Position numbers and translations under genes: made by a program. Below, piece after piece: positions 1 to 7,931 of a stretch of 12,522 nt of DNA. Source of the stretch: Bacillota bacterium. GTDB taxonomy: Bacteria; Bacillota_A; Clostridia; Clostridiales; Clostridiaceae. Below the pieces are notes generated by a model. That model was not told the DNA's origin, made no database searches, and saw only the letters and a program-made list of their open reading frames with translations. The first letter of the stretch is position 1; the number at the start of each line of letters is the position of its first letter. The stretch spans positions 1 through 12,522 of the forward strand of contig JAJXYA010000349.1 of NCBI GenBank assembly GCA_021780795.1. Reading direction: 5' to 3'.

Positions 1-346
1 CTCCTGCACCCATAAGCTCAGCATCATATTTCTTTTCAAGGCCTGTAAGTCCATATACAGGATCCATATACCCTATAGCATGGGCAAAAAGTTCTCCTTC
101 TAAATATTGCTGCTTTTGAGACAATTAATCTATTTTCGTACTTTTAGTTAAGGCTCTCATATCTTTATCGTAAATTGTTCCCCTGAGTACCTTATTTCTT
201 TCCGCCCATAATCTCTTATTAAAGGTACTAGATACTGCTTTTTCACTACCAAACATATAAAAATAAGTTATGTAGGAAATTAACGCAATAAAAAATATCA
301 AAAACACCAACATAACTTTTTTTGTACTATTCACAAAATCATTCAT
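1..346 (-). pseudogene. Class B penicillin-binding protein, 5' part, interrupted by an in-frame TAA
   Basis: The frame starts at ATG 344-346 and gives a short cytoplasmic tail, one membrane segment (about residues 10-32) and a periplasmic start with RGTIYDKD, which matches the RG-x-I-x-D motif at the head of class B PBP pedestal domains. A TAA at 125-127 stops it after codon 73. The same frame then stays open for 41 codons to the window edge, reading LSQKQQYLEG, ELFAHAIGYM, YGLTGLEKKYD, which is typical PBP sequence. This is therefore a nonsense change inside one gene, not a frameshift or a short gene. The transpeptidase domain would lie outside the window. The start overlaps the SEDS gene stop by 8 bases, so the two are translationally coupled; a GGAGG (359-363) lies 12 bases upstream. 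PBPs of this class normally cross-link glycan made by the adjacent SEDS protein. A sequencing error is the main alternative. Confidence 0.8.
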
Positions 347-1583
347 AACTTTGACCGTCCTCCGAAATTTTTTGAAGTATACCTAGCGAAAAGAAAGTTA
401 CAATCATCGAACTTCCACCGTAACTAACTAGTGGTAAGGTTATACCCGTTAATGGAATAGCACCAACTACGCCACCTACTATAACTAACACTTGAGCGGC
501 TATCATTGTGCTATAACCCACAGCCAGAAGCCTAGAAAACTTATCCTTGCCATAAACAGAGGCTCTCATGCATCTATAAAACAGTAAGAAATACAGAATT
601 AGTATTGCAAAGCCAGTAAGTAAACCCATTTCCTCACAAATAGCAGCAAAAATAAAATCTGTATTAACTACAGGAACCATTTTAGGATACCCAAGTCCAA
701 GTCCTGTTCCAAAAAGACCACCTGAAGCAATAGAAATTAAAGATTGCACTAACTGAAATCCTTCATTGTTGCCATATTTCCATGGGTCACCCCAAATTAA
801 AACCCTTAGTCGTACATGACCAAAAAGTTTATAACTTATAAACCCTCCCAGCATGAAAAGTACTAAACATACTAGCACATACTTGAATTTTGAAGTAGCA
901 ATATATAACATAGTTACTGAAATAGCAAAAAACAAAAGCGCTGATCCTAAATCCTTTTGAAGCACCATGAATCCAAGGGAAACCATAACTACAATTCCAG
1001 GCTCAAGTAAGGCCTTAAATTTTGTAAAGTCCGACTTACCCTCAATATTTTTAGCATAATACTGTAGTGCTGCCGCCAAATATGCTACCAAAGACAATTT
1101 AGCAAACTCAGTTGGCTGAATACTCATGCCGCTAATAATTATCCAGTTTTTAGCTCCATAAATCTCTTGCCCAAATAAACTTCCCATAGCCATAAGAATA
1201 AGCGTACATATCATATAAAATCTTTTGTACTTTCCAAAGCTAGTTAAATCCGGAAAAAGCACTACCACTAAAATAAATATGGCAATTCCCACGGTATACC
1301 ATATAAGTTGTTTTAGCGCAATAGGGGAATCAAGTCTATATAATATCCCCATACCTATAACGGCTAAAACATTTGAAAATAGCAAAATATATTTATCTCC
1401 ATCCGGAAAAAATCTTCGTATTATAAAATGAGAATAGGCAGAAAGTATGCATATTATTCCACCCATTATTATGGCGCCTTTATCAAAACCCTCTTTACCA
1501 ATAAAAAACATATTTAAAAACAAAACTATGCATAAAAGATAAGTATACCTAAGAAGTTTTCTCTCGTCCTTTATACTTTCCAT
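339..1583 (-). CDS. FtsW/RodA/SpoVE (SEDS) family peptidoglycan glycosyltransferase
   Basis: This 414-residue polytopic membrane protein is of normal length for SEDS proteins, which polymerise lipid II into glycan strands together with a class B PBP. Family marks visible are QPTEFAK (156-162), QKDLGSAL (209-216), the extracellular stretch GLGLGYPK...NTDFIF with the Asp at 309 matching the essential SEDS aspartate, and PLVSYGGSS (384-392) near the C-terminus. Hydrophobic segments fit about ten membrane helices. The start ATG has a good ribosome binding site (GAGGTGA, 4 bases upstream). It lies 26 bases after the FHA gene and overlaps the PBP start by 8 bases, so the three form one operon. Sequence alone does not tell whether it serves division, elongation or sporulation. 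The adjacent PBP suggests a dedicated SEDS-PBP pair, though that PBP carries a stop here. Confidence 0.93.
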   Translation of the reverse strand: MESIKDERKLLRYTYLLCIVLFLNMFFIGKEGFDKGAIIMGGIICILSAYSHFIIRRFFPDGDKYILLFSNVLAVIGMGILYRLDSPIALKQLIWYTVGIAIFILVVVLFPDLTSFGKYKRFYMICTLILMAMGSLFGQEIYGAKNWIIISGMSIQPTEFAKLSLVAYLAAALQYYAKNIEGKSDFTKFKALLEPGIVVMVSLGFMVLQKDLGSALLFFAISVTMLYIATSKFKYVLVCLVLFMLGGFISYKLFGHVRLRVLIWGDPWKYGNNEGFQLVQSLISIASGGLFGTGLGLGYPKMVPVVNTDFIFAAICEEMGLLTGFAILILYFLLFYRCMRASVYGKDKFSRLLAVGYSTMIAAQVLVIVGGVVGAIPLTGITLPLVSYGGSSMIVTFFSLGILQKISEDGQSYE

Positions 1584-1609
1584 ACAATCACCTCTTCAAA
1601 ACTCACAAT

Positions 1610-2038
1610 CTATCCTATAACCTTAAAAATTGAAGTTCCTATTTTAATTTCGTCACCTTTTTTTATAACTACCTTATCCGTCACCCTTTTGTGGTTTATT
1701 AAGGTACCATTAGTACTTCCCAAATCATGTAAAATATAATCTGTGTTTTTTACATATATTCTTGCATGTTTAGAAGACACGTATTTATCGCCCAAGATTA
1801 AAAGATTATCTTCCTTTCTTCCTATGGAAAGTTCGTTGTTTAGAGGAATAACCGCACCAACTCTTAAATTAAAATTCTCTCCTCGCTCTATAACCTCTAG
1901 ACCCATAGCTTTTTTACTCACTGGTTTCTTCTTTCCACCACCTTTTATGTCTTTATACATTATTCTCAGTGCAAATATTATAATAATGTAAATAATCGCT
2001 ATAATTGCAAATTTCATAATCAAGCTTATTGTAGTCAT
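1610..2038 (-). CDS. Membrane-anchored FHA-domain protein
   Basis: The 142-residue product has an N-terminal membrane helix (about 5-28), a basic linker (KGGGKKK, 32-38) and a C-terminal FHA domain (about 60-142). FHA domains bind phosphothreonine peptides. The conserved residues are all present: GR (73-74), SSKHA (88-92) and GSTNGT (107-112). The cytoplasmic FHA domain probably reads Ser/Thr kinase phosphorylation and links it to the wall-synthesis genes downstream; this role is inferred from the family and the neighbours. I chose ATG 2036-2038 because GAGGAG lies 10 bases before it. A longer in-frame start near 2080 would place coding sequence inside the uvrA terminator and has no ribosome binding site. 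It heads the FHA-SEDS-PBP operon. Confidence 0.9.
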   Translation of the reverse strand: MTTISLIMKFAIIAIIYIIIIFALRIMYKDIKGGGKKKPVSKKAMGLEVIERGENFNLRVGAVIPLNNELSIGRKEDNLLILGDKYVSSKHARIYVKNTDYILHDLGSTNGTLINHKRVTDKVVIKKGDEIKIGTSIFKVIG

Positions 2039-2048
2039 AACACACTTT

Positions 2049-2054
2049 CTCCTC
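2049..2054 (-). promoter_or_regulatory. Ribosome binding site fixing the FHA gene start
   Basis: GAGGAG on the minus strand lies 10 bases upstream of the ATG at 2036-2038. It supports the shorter 142-residue product over the in-frame upstream start at 2080. Confidence 0.7.
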
Positions 2055-2056
2055 TT

Positions 2057-2098
2057 AAAAAAATAATCAAAGACTAGCATTGAATTAATATGCTAGCC
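2057..2098 (-). terminator. Intrinsic terminator after uvrA
   Basis: Read on the minus strand, the arms GGCTAGCAT and ATGCTAGTC (forward 2090-2098 and 2072-2080) pair over 9 bp, one pair being G-U, around a 9-base loop. A T-rich tail ending in seven Ts follows. It starts 9 bases past the uvrA stop and should separate the uvrBA transcript from the FHA-SEDS-PBP genes. The tail is interrupted, so some read-through is possible. Confidence 0.7.
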
Positions 2099-2106
2099 TT
2101 AAATAA

Positions 2107-2135
2107 ATTATAACATCTTTTTTAAATAATGTCCT
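2107..2135 (-). promoter_or_regulatory. Candidate sigma-A promoter for the FHA-SEDS-PBP operon
   Basis: On the minus strand, AGGACA (4 of 6 matches to the -35 consensus) and a perfect TATAAT are 17 bases apart. The -10 overlaps the uvrA stop codon. It is the only promoter-like sequence found between uvrA and the FHA gene. A transcript from it would pass through the uvrA terminator hairpin before reaching the FHA start, so either the hairpin is leaky or acts as an attenuator, or this match is fortuitous. Confidence 0.35.
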
Positions 2136-4930
2136 GTATAGGAATTTACATTTAAGGATATTTCTTTTGGAGTTCCAGTACACAAAATAGTACCTCCCTT
2201 GTCTCCGCCCTCAGGGCCTAAGTCTATAATATAATCTGAGCACTTAATAACATCTAAATTATGCTCTATTACCACTACAGTATTTCCTGAATCTACTAAT
2301 CTTTGAAGTATTTTAATAAGTTTACTAACATCATCAATGTGAAGTCCTGTGGTCGGCTCATCTAAAATGTAAAAAGTCTTACCAGTACTTCTCTTAGATA
2401 ACTCAGAAGCAAGTTTAATTCTTTGAGCCTCACCACCAGATAATTGAGTAGAGGGTTGCCCTAATCTAACATAACCTAGCCCAACATCCATTAGTGTTTT
2501 AAGTTTATTATTAATTCTCGGAATGTTTTCAAAGAATTTTGTAGCTTCCTCCACGGTCATATTTAAAATTTCATCAATATTTTTACCTTTATACTTAACC
2601 TCTAAAGTTTCTCTATTATATCTTTTACCCTTACAAACCTCACATGGTACATAGACATCAGATAAAAATTGCATTTCTATTTTAATTATTCCATCACCCT
2701 TGCAAGCCTCACATCTTCCACCCTTAACATTAAAGCTAAATCTACCTGGCTTATAACCTCGCATTTTTGCTTCTGAGCTCGTTGAGAAAACATCTCTAAT
2801 TATATCAAACACCCCTGTATATGTAGCCGGATTGGATCTTGGAGTACGTCCTATAGGGCTCTGGTCAATATTGATAATTTTATCTATGTTTTCTACCCCT
2901 AAGATGTCTTTATGTAGTCCTGGGTTCTTTTTAGAGTTATTTAATTTCTTGTTGAGACCTTTATATAGAATTTCATTAACTAAGGTACTCTTTCCAGAAC
3001 CTGAAACACCTGTGACAGAAGTAAATACTCCCAAAGGGAAATCTACACTAACATTTTTAAGGTTATTTTGCTTAGCATCAATTATTTTTATACACTTTCC
3101 ATTAGACACTCTTGTTTCTTCTGGAGCATCAATCCTTTTCTTGCCACTTAAATATTGACCTGTAATTGATTTTTCACAATTTTTTATGTCTTCTATAGTT
3201 CCTGCTGCCACAATTTCTCCACCATGTTCTCCAGCTGCTGGTCCAATATCTACAATGAAATCTGCTGCCACCATAGTATCTTCGTCATGCTCTACTACCA
3301 CCAAGGTATTACCTATATCCCTTAGATGTTTCAAGGTCTTAATAAGCTTTTCATTATCCCTTTGATGAAGACCGATACTAGGCTCATCTAAAATATATAG
3401 AACTCCCATAAGGCTGGCACCTATCTGAGTAGCTAGCCTTATTCGCTGAGCTTCTCCACCGGAAAGCGTACCTGCTGATCTGGTTAAGTTTAAATAATCA
3501 AGTCCTACATTCTTTAAAAAATTCAACCTATTGTTTATCTCTTTTAAAATTTGACTGGCAATAAGCTTATTTTTTTCGGATAATTCAAGACTTTCTAAAA
3601 ATGCCACTTCATCTATAATGGACATTTTACAAAATTCATATATATTCTTGTCCCCAACCGTTACTGCTAAAGCCTCAGGGCTTAATCTTGCACCATTACA
3701 CTTTGGACAAGGATTATCACTCATATATTGTTCTACTTCTCTTTTTATGTAATCAGAGGAAGTTTCAAAATATCGTCTTTTTAAATTGTTTATAATACCT
3801 TCAAAAACATGATTAAAAGTACCTGCTCTAAACTCCTTAACATACTCTACTGTTATTCGTTCTCCATTAGTTCCATATAATAATATCTTAAGAAGCTCTG
3901 GATCATATTTCTCTATCGGTGTATCTAAACTAAATTTGTACTTTTTGCTTAAAGCCGTTAATACTGCAAAAGTCCAGGAATCCTCTTTAAGGCTACCTTC
4001 ACCAAAGGACAAAATAGCCCCTTCCATAATGCTTTTACTTTTATCTGGTATGATTAAATCCTCATCAATTTCCATAAGAGTACCAAGGCCGTCACAAGTA
4101 TCACACTTACCAAAGGGCGTGTTAAAGGAAAAGGTCCTTGGAGCTATCTCCCCTAGACTTATGCCACAATCCGGGCAAGCAAAATGCTCACTGAAGATAA
4201 TATCTTCTCCATCCACAATATTAGCTATGGCAGTTCCCTCTGCAAGTTTTAAAGCACTTTCTAAGGATTCAGAAAGTCTTCCTCGAACTTCCTCTTTTAC
4301 AGAAATCCTATCAATAACTATCTCTATATTGTGCTTTTTAGTCTTTGAAAGCTTTATATCTTCTTCCATTAGCTCTACTATATTACCATCTATTCTAGCT
4401 CTAACATAACCATTCTTTTTAATATTCTCTATTATCTTAGTATGTTCGCCTTTTTTTCCTCTTATTATTGGTGAAAGAATTAAAAGCTTAGTTCTCTCAG
4501 GTAGCTCCATTATTTTATCCACCATCTGGTCCACAGTTTGCTGAGAAATCTCCTTGCCACATTTAGGGCAATGAGGGGTTCCCACTTTAGCATAAAGTAA
4601 TCTCAAGTAATCATAAATTTCAGTTACAGTTCCCACTGTGGACCTTGGGTTTCTGCTAGTAGTTTTCTGATCTATAGAAATAGCAGGAGATAGTCCCTCT
4701 ATATATTCCACATCTGGCTTATCTATATTACCTAAAAACTGCCTTGCATAAGCTGAAAGTGACTCTACATATCTTCTTTGCCCCTCTGCATATAATGTAT
4801 CAAAAGCTAAAGAGGATTTACCAGACCCAGAAAGTCCAGTAAACACCACAAATTTATCTCTCGGTATCTCCAAATCAACATTTTTTAAATTGTGAACCTT
4901 AGCACCTTTTATAAAAATCTTATCTCTCAT
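2108..4930 (-). CDS. uvrA: UvrA, excinuclease ABC subunit A (damage-sensing ATPase)
   Basis: UvrA is the DNA-damage scanning ATPase of nucleotide excision repair; as a dimer it loads UvrB at lesions. The 940-residue product matches the usual length. In order it has Walker A1 GLSGSGKSS (32-40), a UvrB-binding region with CPKCG near 121, zinc module 1 (Cys 252/255/276/279), ABC signature LSGGEAQ (489-495) with LDEP, Walker A2 GVSGSGKS (641-648), zinc module 2 (Cys 740/743/763/766) and a second LSGGEAQ (830-836) with LDEP. All key residues are intact. I chose ATG 4928-4930 because GGAGG (4936-4940) sits 5 bases before it. A GTG four codons upstream is part of that ribosome binding site. The gene follows uvrB by 14 bases as the second gene of a LexA-controlled operon. 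Confidence 0.98.
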   Translation of the reverse strand: MRDKIFIKGAKVHNLKNVDLEIPRDKFVVFTGLSGSGKSSLAFDTLYAEGQRRYVESLSAYARQFLGNIDKPDVEYIEGLSPAISIDQKTTSRNPRSTVGTVTEIYDYLRLLYAKVGTPHCPKCGKEISQQTVDQMVDKIMELPERTKLLILSPIIRGKKGEHTKIIENIKKNGYVRARIDGNIVELMEEDIKLSKTKKHNIEIVIDRISVKEEVRGRLSESLESALKLAEGTAIANIVDGEDIIFSEHFACPDCGISLGEIAPRTFSFNTPFGKCDTCDGLGTLMEIDEDLIIPDKSKSIMEGAILSFGEGSLKEDSWTFAVLTALSKKYKFSLDTPIEKYDPELLKILLYGTNGERITVEYVKEFRAGTFNHVFEGIINNLKRRYFETSSDYIKREVEQYMSDNPCPKCNGARLSPEALAVTVGDKNIYEFCKMSIIDEVAFLESLELSEKNKLIASQILKEINNRLNFLKNVGLDYLNLTRSAGTLSGGEAQRIRLATQIGASLMGVLYILDEPSIGLHQRDNEKLIKTLKHLRDIGNTLVVVEHDEDTMVAADFIVDIGPAAGEHGGEIVAAGTIEDIKNCEKSITGQYLSGKKRIDAPEETRVSNGKCIKIIDAKQNNLKNVSVDFPLGVFTSVTGVSGSGKSTLVNEILYKGLNKKLNNSKKNPGLHKDILGVENIDKIINIDQSPIGRTPRSNPATYTGVFDIIRDVFSTSSEAKMRGYKPGRFSFNVKGGRCEACKGDGIIKIEMQFLSDVYVPCEVCKGKRYNRETLEVKYKGKNIDEILNMTVEEATKFFENIPRINNKLKTLMDVGLGYVRLGQPSTQLSGGEAQRIKLASELSKRSTGKTFYILDEPTTGLHIDDVSKLIKILQRLVDSGNTVVVIEHNLDVIKCSDYIIDLGPEGGDKGGTILCTGTPKEISLNVNSYTGHYLKKML

Positions 4931-4935
4931 GTTAC

Positions 4936-4940
4936 CCTCC
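4936..4940 (-). promoter_or_regulatory. Ribosome binding site fixing the uvrA start
   Basis: GGAGG on the minus strand, 5 bases before ATG 4930. It overlaps the alternative GTG start at 4942, which would therefore have no site of its own, so the 940-residue product is preferred over 944. Confidence 0.75.
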
Positions 4941-4944
4941 ACCG

Positions 4945-6930
4945 TTAAATGTTTTTAATCTGTTTCTTAAGTTTAAAAATTATATCTCTAAGCTGTGCAG
5001 CTCTTTCAAATTGTAAATCCTTAGCTGCTTGCTTCATTTCTTTTTCATATCTATCTAGTAACTTTTTAGTTTCATCGTAATTTGCTTCCATAGCAGCTTC
5101 AAGAGTTTCATATACCACTTCATCCTCTGCCACTGTAGTCGCTTCTATTACTTCCCTAATATCTTTCATAATAGTAGTAGGCACAATACCATGCTTCTCA
5201 TTATAATCCATCTGAATTTTTCTTCTTCTATTAGTTTCAGCAATAGCCTTTTCCATTGACCTAGTAATATTATCTGCATACATTACTACTTTACTCTCTG
5301 AATTTCTTGCGGCTCTACCTATAGTTTGAATTAAGGAGGTTTCAGAACGCAAAAATCCTTCCTTGTCAGCATCTAAGATTCCAACAAAGGCTACTTCTGG
5401 AATATCAAGACCTTCTCTTAAAAGATTTATACCTATAAGCACATCGTGAGTACCTCGTCTAAGATCTTGAATAATTCTCATTCTTTCGATAGTATCAATA
5501 TCCGAATGTAGGTAGGTGACCTTAACTCCCATTTCCTTTAAATATTTAGTCAAATCCTCTGACATTTTTTTTGTAAGAGTTGTAACTAAAACTCTAAACC
5601 CTTTTTCTATTGTATCCTGAATGCTAGTATATAAATCATCTATTTGCCCTTTAACAGGTCTTATAATTATTTCAGGGTCTAGTAGACCTGTAGGTCTTAT
5701 TACTTGTTCTGCTACATTTAAACTATGTTCTGCTTCATAAGCACTTGGCGTTGCACTAACGAAGACTATTTCATTTAAACTGTCTTCAAATTCTTGAAAA
5801 GTTAATGGTCTATTATCATAAGCAGAAGGAAGTCTAAATCCATATTCAACTAAATTAGTTTTTCTTGATTTATCTCCTCCATACATGGCTCTAACTTGTG
5901 GAAGAGTTACATGACTTTCATCTATAAACATTAAAAAATCTTTTGGGAAATAGTGCATCAAAGTTTGAGGTGCTGTTCCCGCAGGCCTACCATCTAAAAT
6001 TCTAGAGTAATTTTCTATACCACTACAGTATCCAACCTCTCTCATCATCTCAATATCAAAATTAGTTCTTTGCTTAAGCCTTTGCGCCTCTAAAGCTTTA
6101 TCCTGAGAAATAAGTTCCTTTAATCTTAGCTCTAGTTCTTCCTCTATTCTTGTTATTGCAATCTCTAACTTATCCTTTGAAGTAGCAAAATGGGATGCCG
6201 GAAAAATAGATACATGCTTTCTAGCTCCGAGAATCTCTCCTGTAAGCACATCAAAGGATCTAATTTTATCTATTTCATCTCCAAAAAATTCTACCCTGAT
6301 TCCCTCACTTGAAGACGCTGCAGGAAATATATCCAGAGTGTCCCCTCTTACCCTAAAGGTACCTCTAATAAAATTAATATCATTTCTTTCATACTGTATA
6401 TCTACTAAATGTCTTATAACTTCATTTCTATCCTTTTCCATGCCTTCCCTTAAAGACACAGTAAGTTTTTTATACTCATCAGGATTACCAAGTCCATATA
6501 TACATGAAACCGAAGCCACCACAATAACATCATTACGCTCTAATAGTGCTGATGTAGCTGAGTGTCTTAGTTTATCAATATCATCATTAATAGATGCATC
6601 TTTTTCTATGAAGGTATCTGTCTGTGCAACATAAGCCTCTGGCTGATAATAATCATAGTAAGATACGAAATACTCCACACAGTTATCCGGAAAAAAGTCT
6701 CTAAACTCTGAGCAAAGCTGTGCAGCTAAAGTCTTATTATGAGCCAACACCAAGGTAGGCTTTTGAACCCTTTCTATAATATTAGCCATAGTAAAAGTTT
6801 TTCCTGAACCAGTTACTCCTAAAAGAGTTTGAAACTTTTTCCCTTCCTCAATCCCTCTCACAAGACTGTCAATTGCCTGTGGTTGATCGCCAGTAGGTTT
6901 AAACTTTGAATGTATCTTAAATTCATTCAT
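4945..6930 (-). CDS. uvrB: UvrB, excinuclease ABC subunit B (helicase-like)
   Basis: UvrB verifies lesions delivered by UvrA, then recruits UvrC for dual incision. The 661-residue product is full length. It shows Walker A GVTGSGKT (38-45), the damage-probing beta-hairpin with [10 protein letters not shown] (91-100), the DESH box (337-340), VFVSATP (389-395), helicase motif [11 protein letters not shown] (535-543) and a C-terminal UVR domain (about 625-658) for UvrC contact. The ATG is preceded by AAGGCGGTGA, one mismatch from the full anti-16S sequence. It is the first gene of uvrBA, behind a strong promoter with a LexA box, so SOS induction is expected. Confidence 0.98.
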   Translation of the reverse strand: MNEFKIHSKFKPTGDQPQAIDSLVRGIEEGKKFQTLLGVTGSGKTFTMANIIERVQKPTLVLAHNKTLAAQLCSEFRDFFPDNCVEYFVSYYDYYQPEAYVAQTDTFIEKDASINDDIDKLRHSATSALLERNDVIVVASVSCIYGLGNPDEYKKLTVSLREGMEKDRNEVIRHLVDIQYERNDINFIRGTFRVRGDTLDIFPAASSSEGIRVEFFGDEIDKIRSFDVLTGEILGARKHVSIFPASHFATSKDKLEIAITRIEEELELRLKELISQDKALEAQRLKQRTNFDIEMMREVGYCSGIENYSRILDGRPAGTAPQTLMHYFPKDFLMFIDESHVTLPQVRAMYGGDKSRKTNLVEYGFRLPSAYDNRPLTFQEFEDSLNEIVFVSATPSAYEAEHSLNVAEQVIRPTGLLDPEIIIRPVKGQIDDLYTSIQDTIEKGFRVLVTTLTKKMSEDLTKYLKEMGVKVTYLHSDIDTIERMRIIQDLRRGTHDVLIGINLLREGLDIPEVAFVGILDADKEGFLRSETSLIQTIGRAARNSESKVVMYADNITRSMEKAIAETNRRRKIQMDYNEKHGIVPTTIMKDIREVIEATTVAEDEVVYETLEAAMEANYDETKKLLDRYEKEMKQAAKDLQFERAAQLRDIIFKLKKQIKNI

Positions 6931-6989
6931 AACATCACCGCCTTCTATTACTCTGTGGAGGATAACAATTATTAGTTGCTATCCATATC

Positions 6990-7003
6990 TGAACGTTTGT
7001 TCG
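6990..7003 (-). promoter_or_regulatory. LexA (SOS) operator of uvrBA
   Basis: On the minus strand the site reads CGAACAAACGTTCA, matching 13 of 14 positions of the Gram-positive consensus CGAACRNRYGTTYC, including the intact GAAC-N4-GTTC core. It begins 9 bases after the -10 box of the uvrB promoter and so covers the expected start of transcription, a position suited to repression. It lies about 60 bases before the uvrB start codon. Confidence 0.92.
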
Positions 7004-7012
7004 TCACTTAAT

Positions 7013-7041
7013 ATTTTAACTATAAGTTTTTCATATGTCAA
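7013..7041 (-). promoter_or_regulatory. Sigma-A promoter of uvrBA
   Basis: On the minus strand a perfect -35 TTGACA (7036-7041) and -10 TAAAAT (7013-7018, 5 of 6 matches) are exactly 17 bases apart. Transcription should start near 7006, at the edge of the LexA box. This is the strongest promoter match I found in the window, as expected for a gene held down by a repressor. Confidence 0.88.
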
Positions 7042-7133
7042 TATATTGTAGTTGTAATCTGTGAAAACTACTATGCTCAGTAAGTATAAAATTTCTCCTA
7101 CGTGCCTTGCAACCGAACTCCAAACAAAAAATT

Positions 7134-7166
7134 AAAAACCTGTAACTTACATAATAAGTTAACAGG
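7134..7166 (-). terminator. Intrinsic terminator of the small coiled-coil gene
   Basis: On the minus strand CCTGTTAACTT and AAGTTACAGG pair over 10 bp with one bulged base around a 7-base loop. TTTTTAATTTTTT follows. It begins 12 bases past the stop of the coiled-coil gene and also keeps its transcript out of the uvrBA promoter. Confidence 0.88.
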
Positions 7167-7178
7167 CCAATTTTCTTT

Positions 7179-7463
7179 CTATTTTACAAGTTTTAGTTGA
7201 GCTATGTTTTCCATATTTCTAGCAGTAACAACTTCTACAGCTGAAAGATCCTTTCTCATATTTTCTACACTACCAGAAAGTTTAGCAATATCATTAAATA
7301 ATTTATCATGCTCAGCTTTATTAATATCTGTTTTATGCTCTAATGATCTTAGAATGGCTATATTTTCTTCTTGTTGAGAATTTATGTTTTTTAAATCATT
7401 TTTTAGTGGAGTCAATTTTTCATCTAATAAATCGCTTAATACTTTTATTAATTCTTTATCCAA
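7179..7463 (-). CDS. Small coiled-coil protein of unknown function
   Basis: The 94-residue product is highly charged and rich in Lys, Glu, Asp, Asn and Leu, with no signal peptide or membrane segment. Most of it (about 5-85) fits helical heptads, for example LLDEKLTPLKNDL, and an extended coiled coil is likely. I recall similar short clostridial proteins of unknown function, but cannot name a family. The start is TTG, supported by GAGGGTGA (7470-7477) 6 bases upstream; no better ATG exists. It is a single-gene unit with its own promoter (7495-7523) and terminator (7134-7166), which argues it is a real gene. Codon and base use match the neighbours. Confidence 0.82.
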   Translation of the reverse strand: MDKELIKVLSDLLDEKLTPLKNDLKNINSQQEENIAILRSLEHKTDINKAEHDKLFNDIAKLSGSVENMRKDLSAVEVVTARNMENIAQLKLVK

Positions 7464-7469
7464 AGTACT

Positions 7470-7477
7470 TCACCCTC
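7470..7477 (-). promoter_or_regulatory. Ribosome binding site supporting a TTG start
   Basis: GAGGGTGA on the minus strand lies 6 bases before TTG 7461-7463. Its strength and spacing justify the non-ATG start of the coiled-coil gene. Confidence 0.7.
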
Positions 7478-7494
7478 TTATAATTCATAAATTA

Positions 7495-7523
7495 ATTATA
7501 AATGAATTTGATTAAAATATAAA
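7495..7523 (-). promoter_or_regulatory. Candidate sigma-A promoter of the coiled-coil gene
   Basis: On the minus strand TTTATA (4 of 6 matches to -35) and a perfect TATAAT (7495-7500) are 17 bases apart. This places the transcription start a short way upstream of the ribosome binding site. The region is very AT-rich, so a chance match is possible. Confidence 0.5.
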
Positions 7524-7662
7524 GCGTTTTATAATGTTATTATAAGTAATATATACCAAGAGTATCCATTAAATTGTATGTAATTTTGTTAAATATTTAA
7601 GCATTTCTAGCGATATATACTTTTCGTTACAGCATAATCTAAGAAAAAACCGCTTAATTTGT

Positions 7663-7704
7663 AATAGCATACTATTTATCACTATGATTAAATAGTATGC
7701 TATT
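7663..7704. repeat. Perfect 16-bp inverted repeat in the divergent intergenic region
   Basis: The arms AATAGCATACTATTTA (7663-7678) and TAAATAGTATGCTATT (7689-7704) are exact reverse complements around a 10-base centre. No T-run follows either arm directly and no gene ends nearby, so it is not a normal terminator. It sits between two divergently transcribed genes, 159 bases above the coiled-coil promoter and 136 bases before the chemoreceptor's extended -10. It could be a regulator site, a structured RNA or a small insertion remnant; the sequence does not decide. Confidence 0.85.
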
Positions 7705-7839
7705 GATGTTCAAAATAACTTTATTAACTATAGTAGCTTGACATATTTATGAATCAAAATTATTAAAGAAATTTATAACAAGCAAATTTATAATTTTCTC
7801 CGCATTGTTTAGTTTCACCTAGTACAATATTGATAATTA

Positions 7840-7848
7840 TGTTATAAT
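7840..7848 (+). promoter_or_regulatory. Candidate extended -10 promoter of the chemoreceptor-like gene
   Basis: TG-N-TATAAT is a perfect extended -10 element. No good -35 is found 16-18 bases upstream, which extended -10 promoters can tolerate. It would give a leader of about 77 bases before ATG 7932. No flagellar sigma-D type promoter was seen. Confidence 0.45.
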
Positions 7849-7931
7849 TTGTTGAAAATTAATTTCATAATCGTCTATATTTTAAAAGTTTTCAGAAAAA
7901 TTATAACATATTCATAAAAGGAGTTAATATT

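Noticed and set aside
125..346. A complete 73-residue membrane protein instead of a broken PBP
   Set aside because: The frame after the stop continues with clear PBP sequence for 41 codons, so the short product is a truncated gene, not a separate small protein.
2039..2080. Longer N-terminus of the FHA protein
   Set aside because: It would begin inside the uvrA terminator stem and has no ribosome binding site, whereas ATG 2038 has GAGGAG at 10 bases.
3936..4409. 157-residue plus-strand frame inside uvrA
   Set aside because: It lies antisense to the fully conserved uvrA coding sequence, with Ser/Leu-rich shadow composition and no promoter or ribosome binding site.
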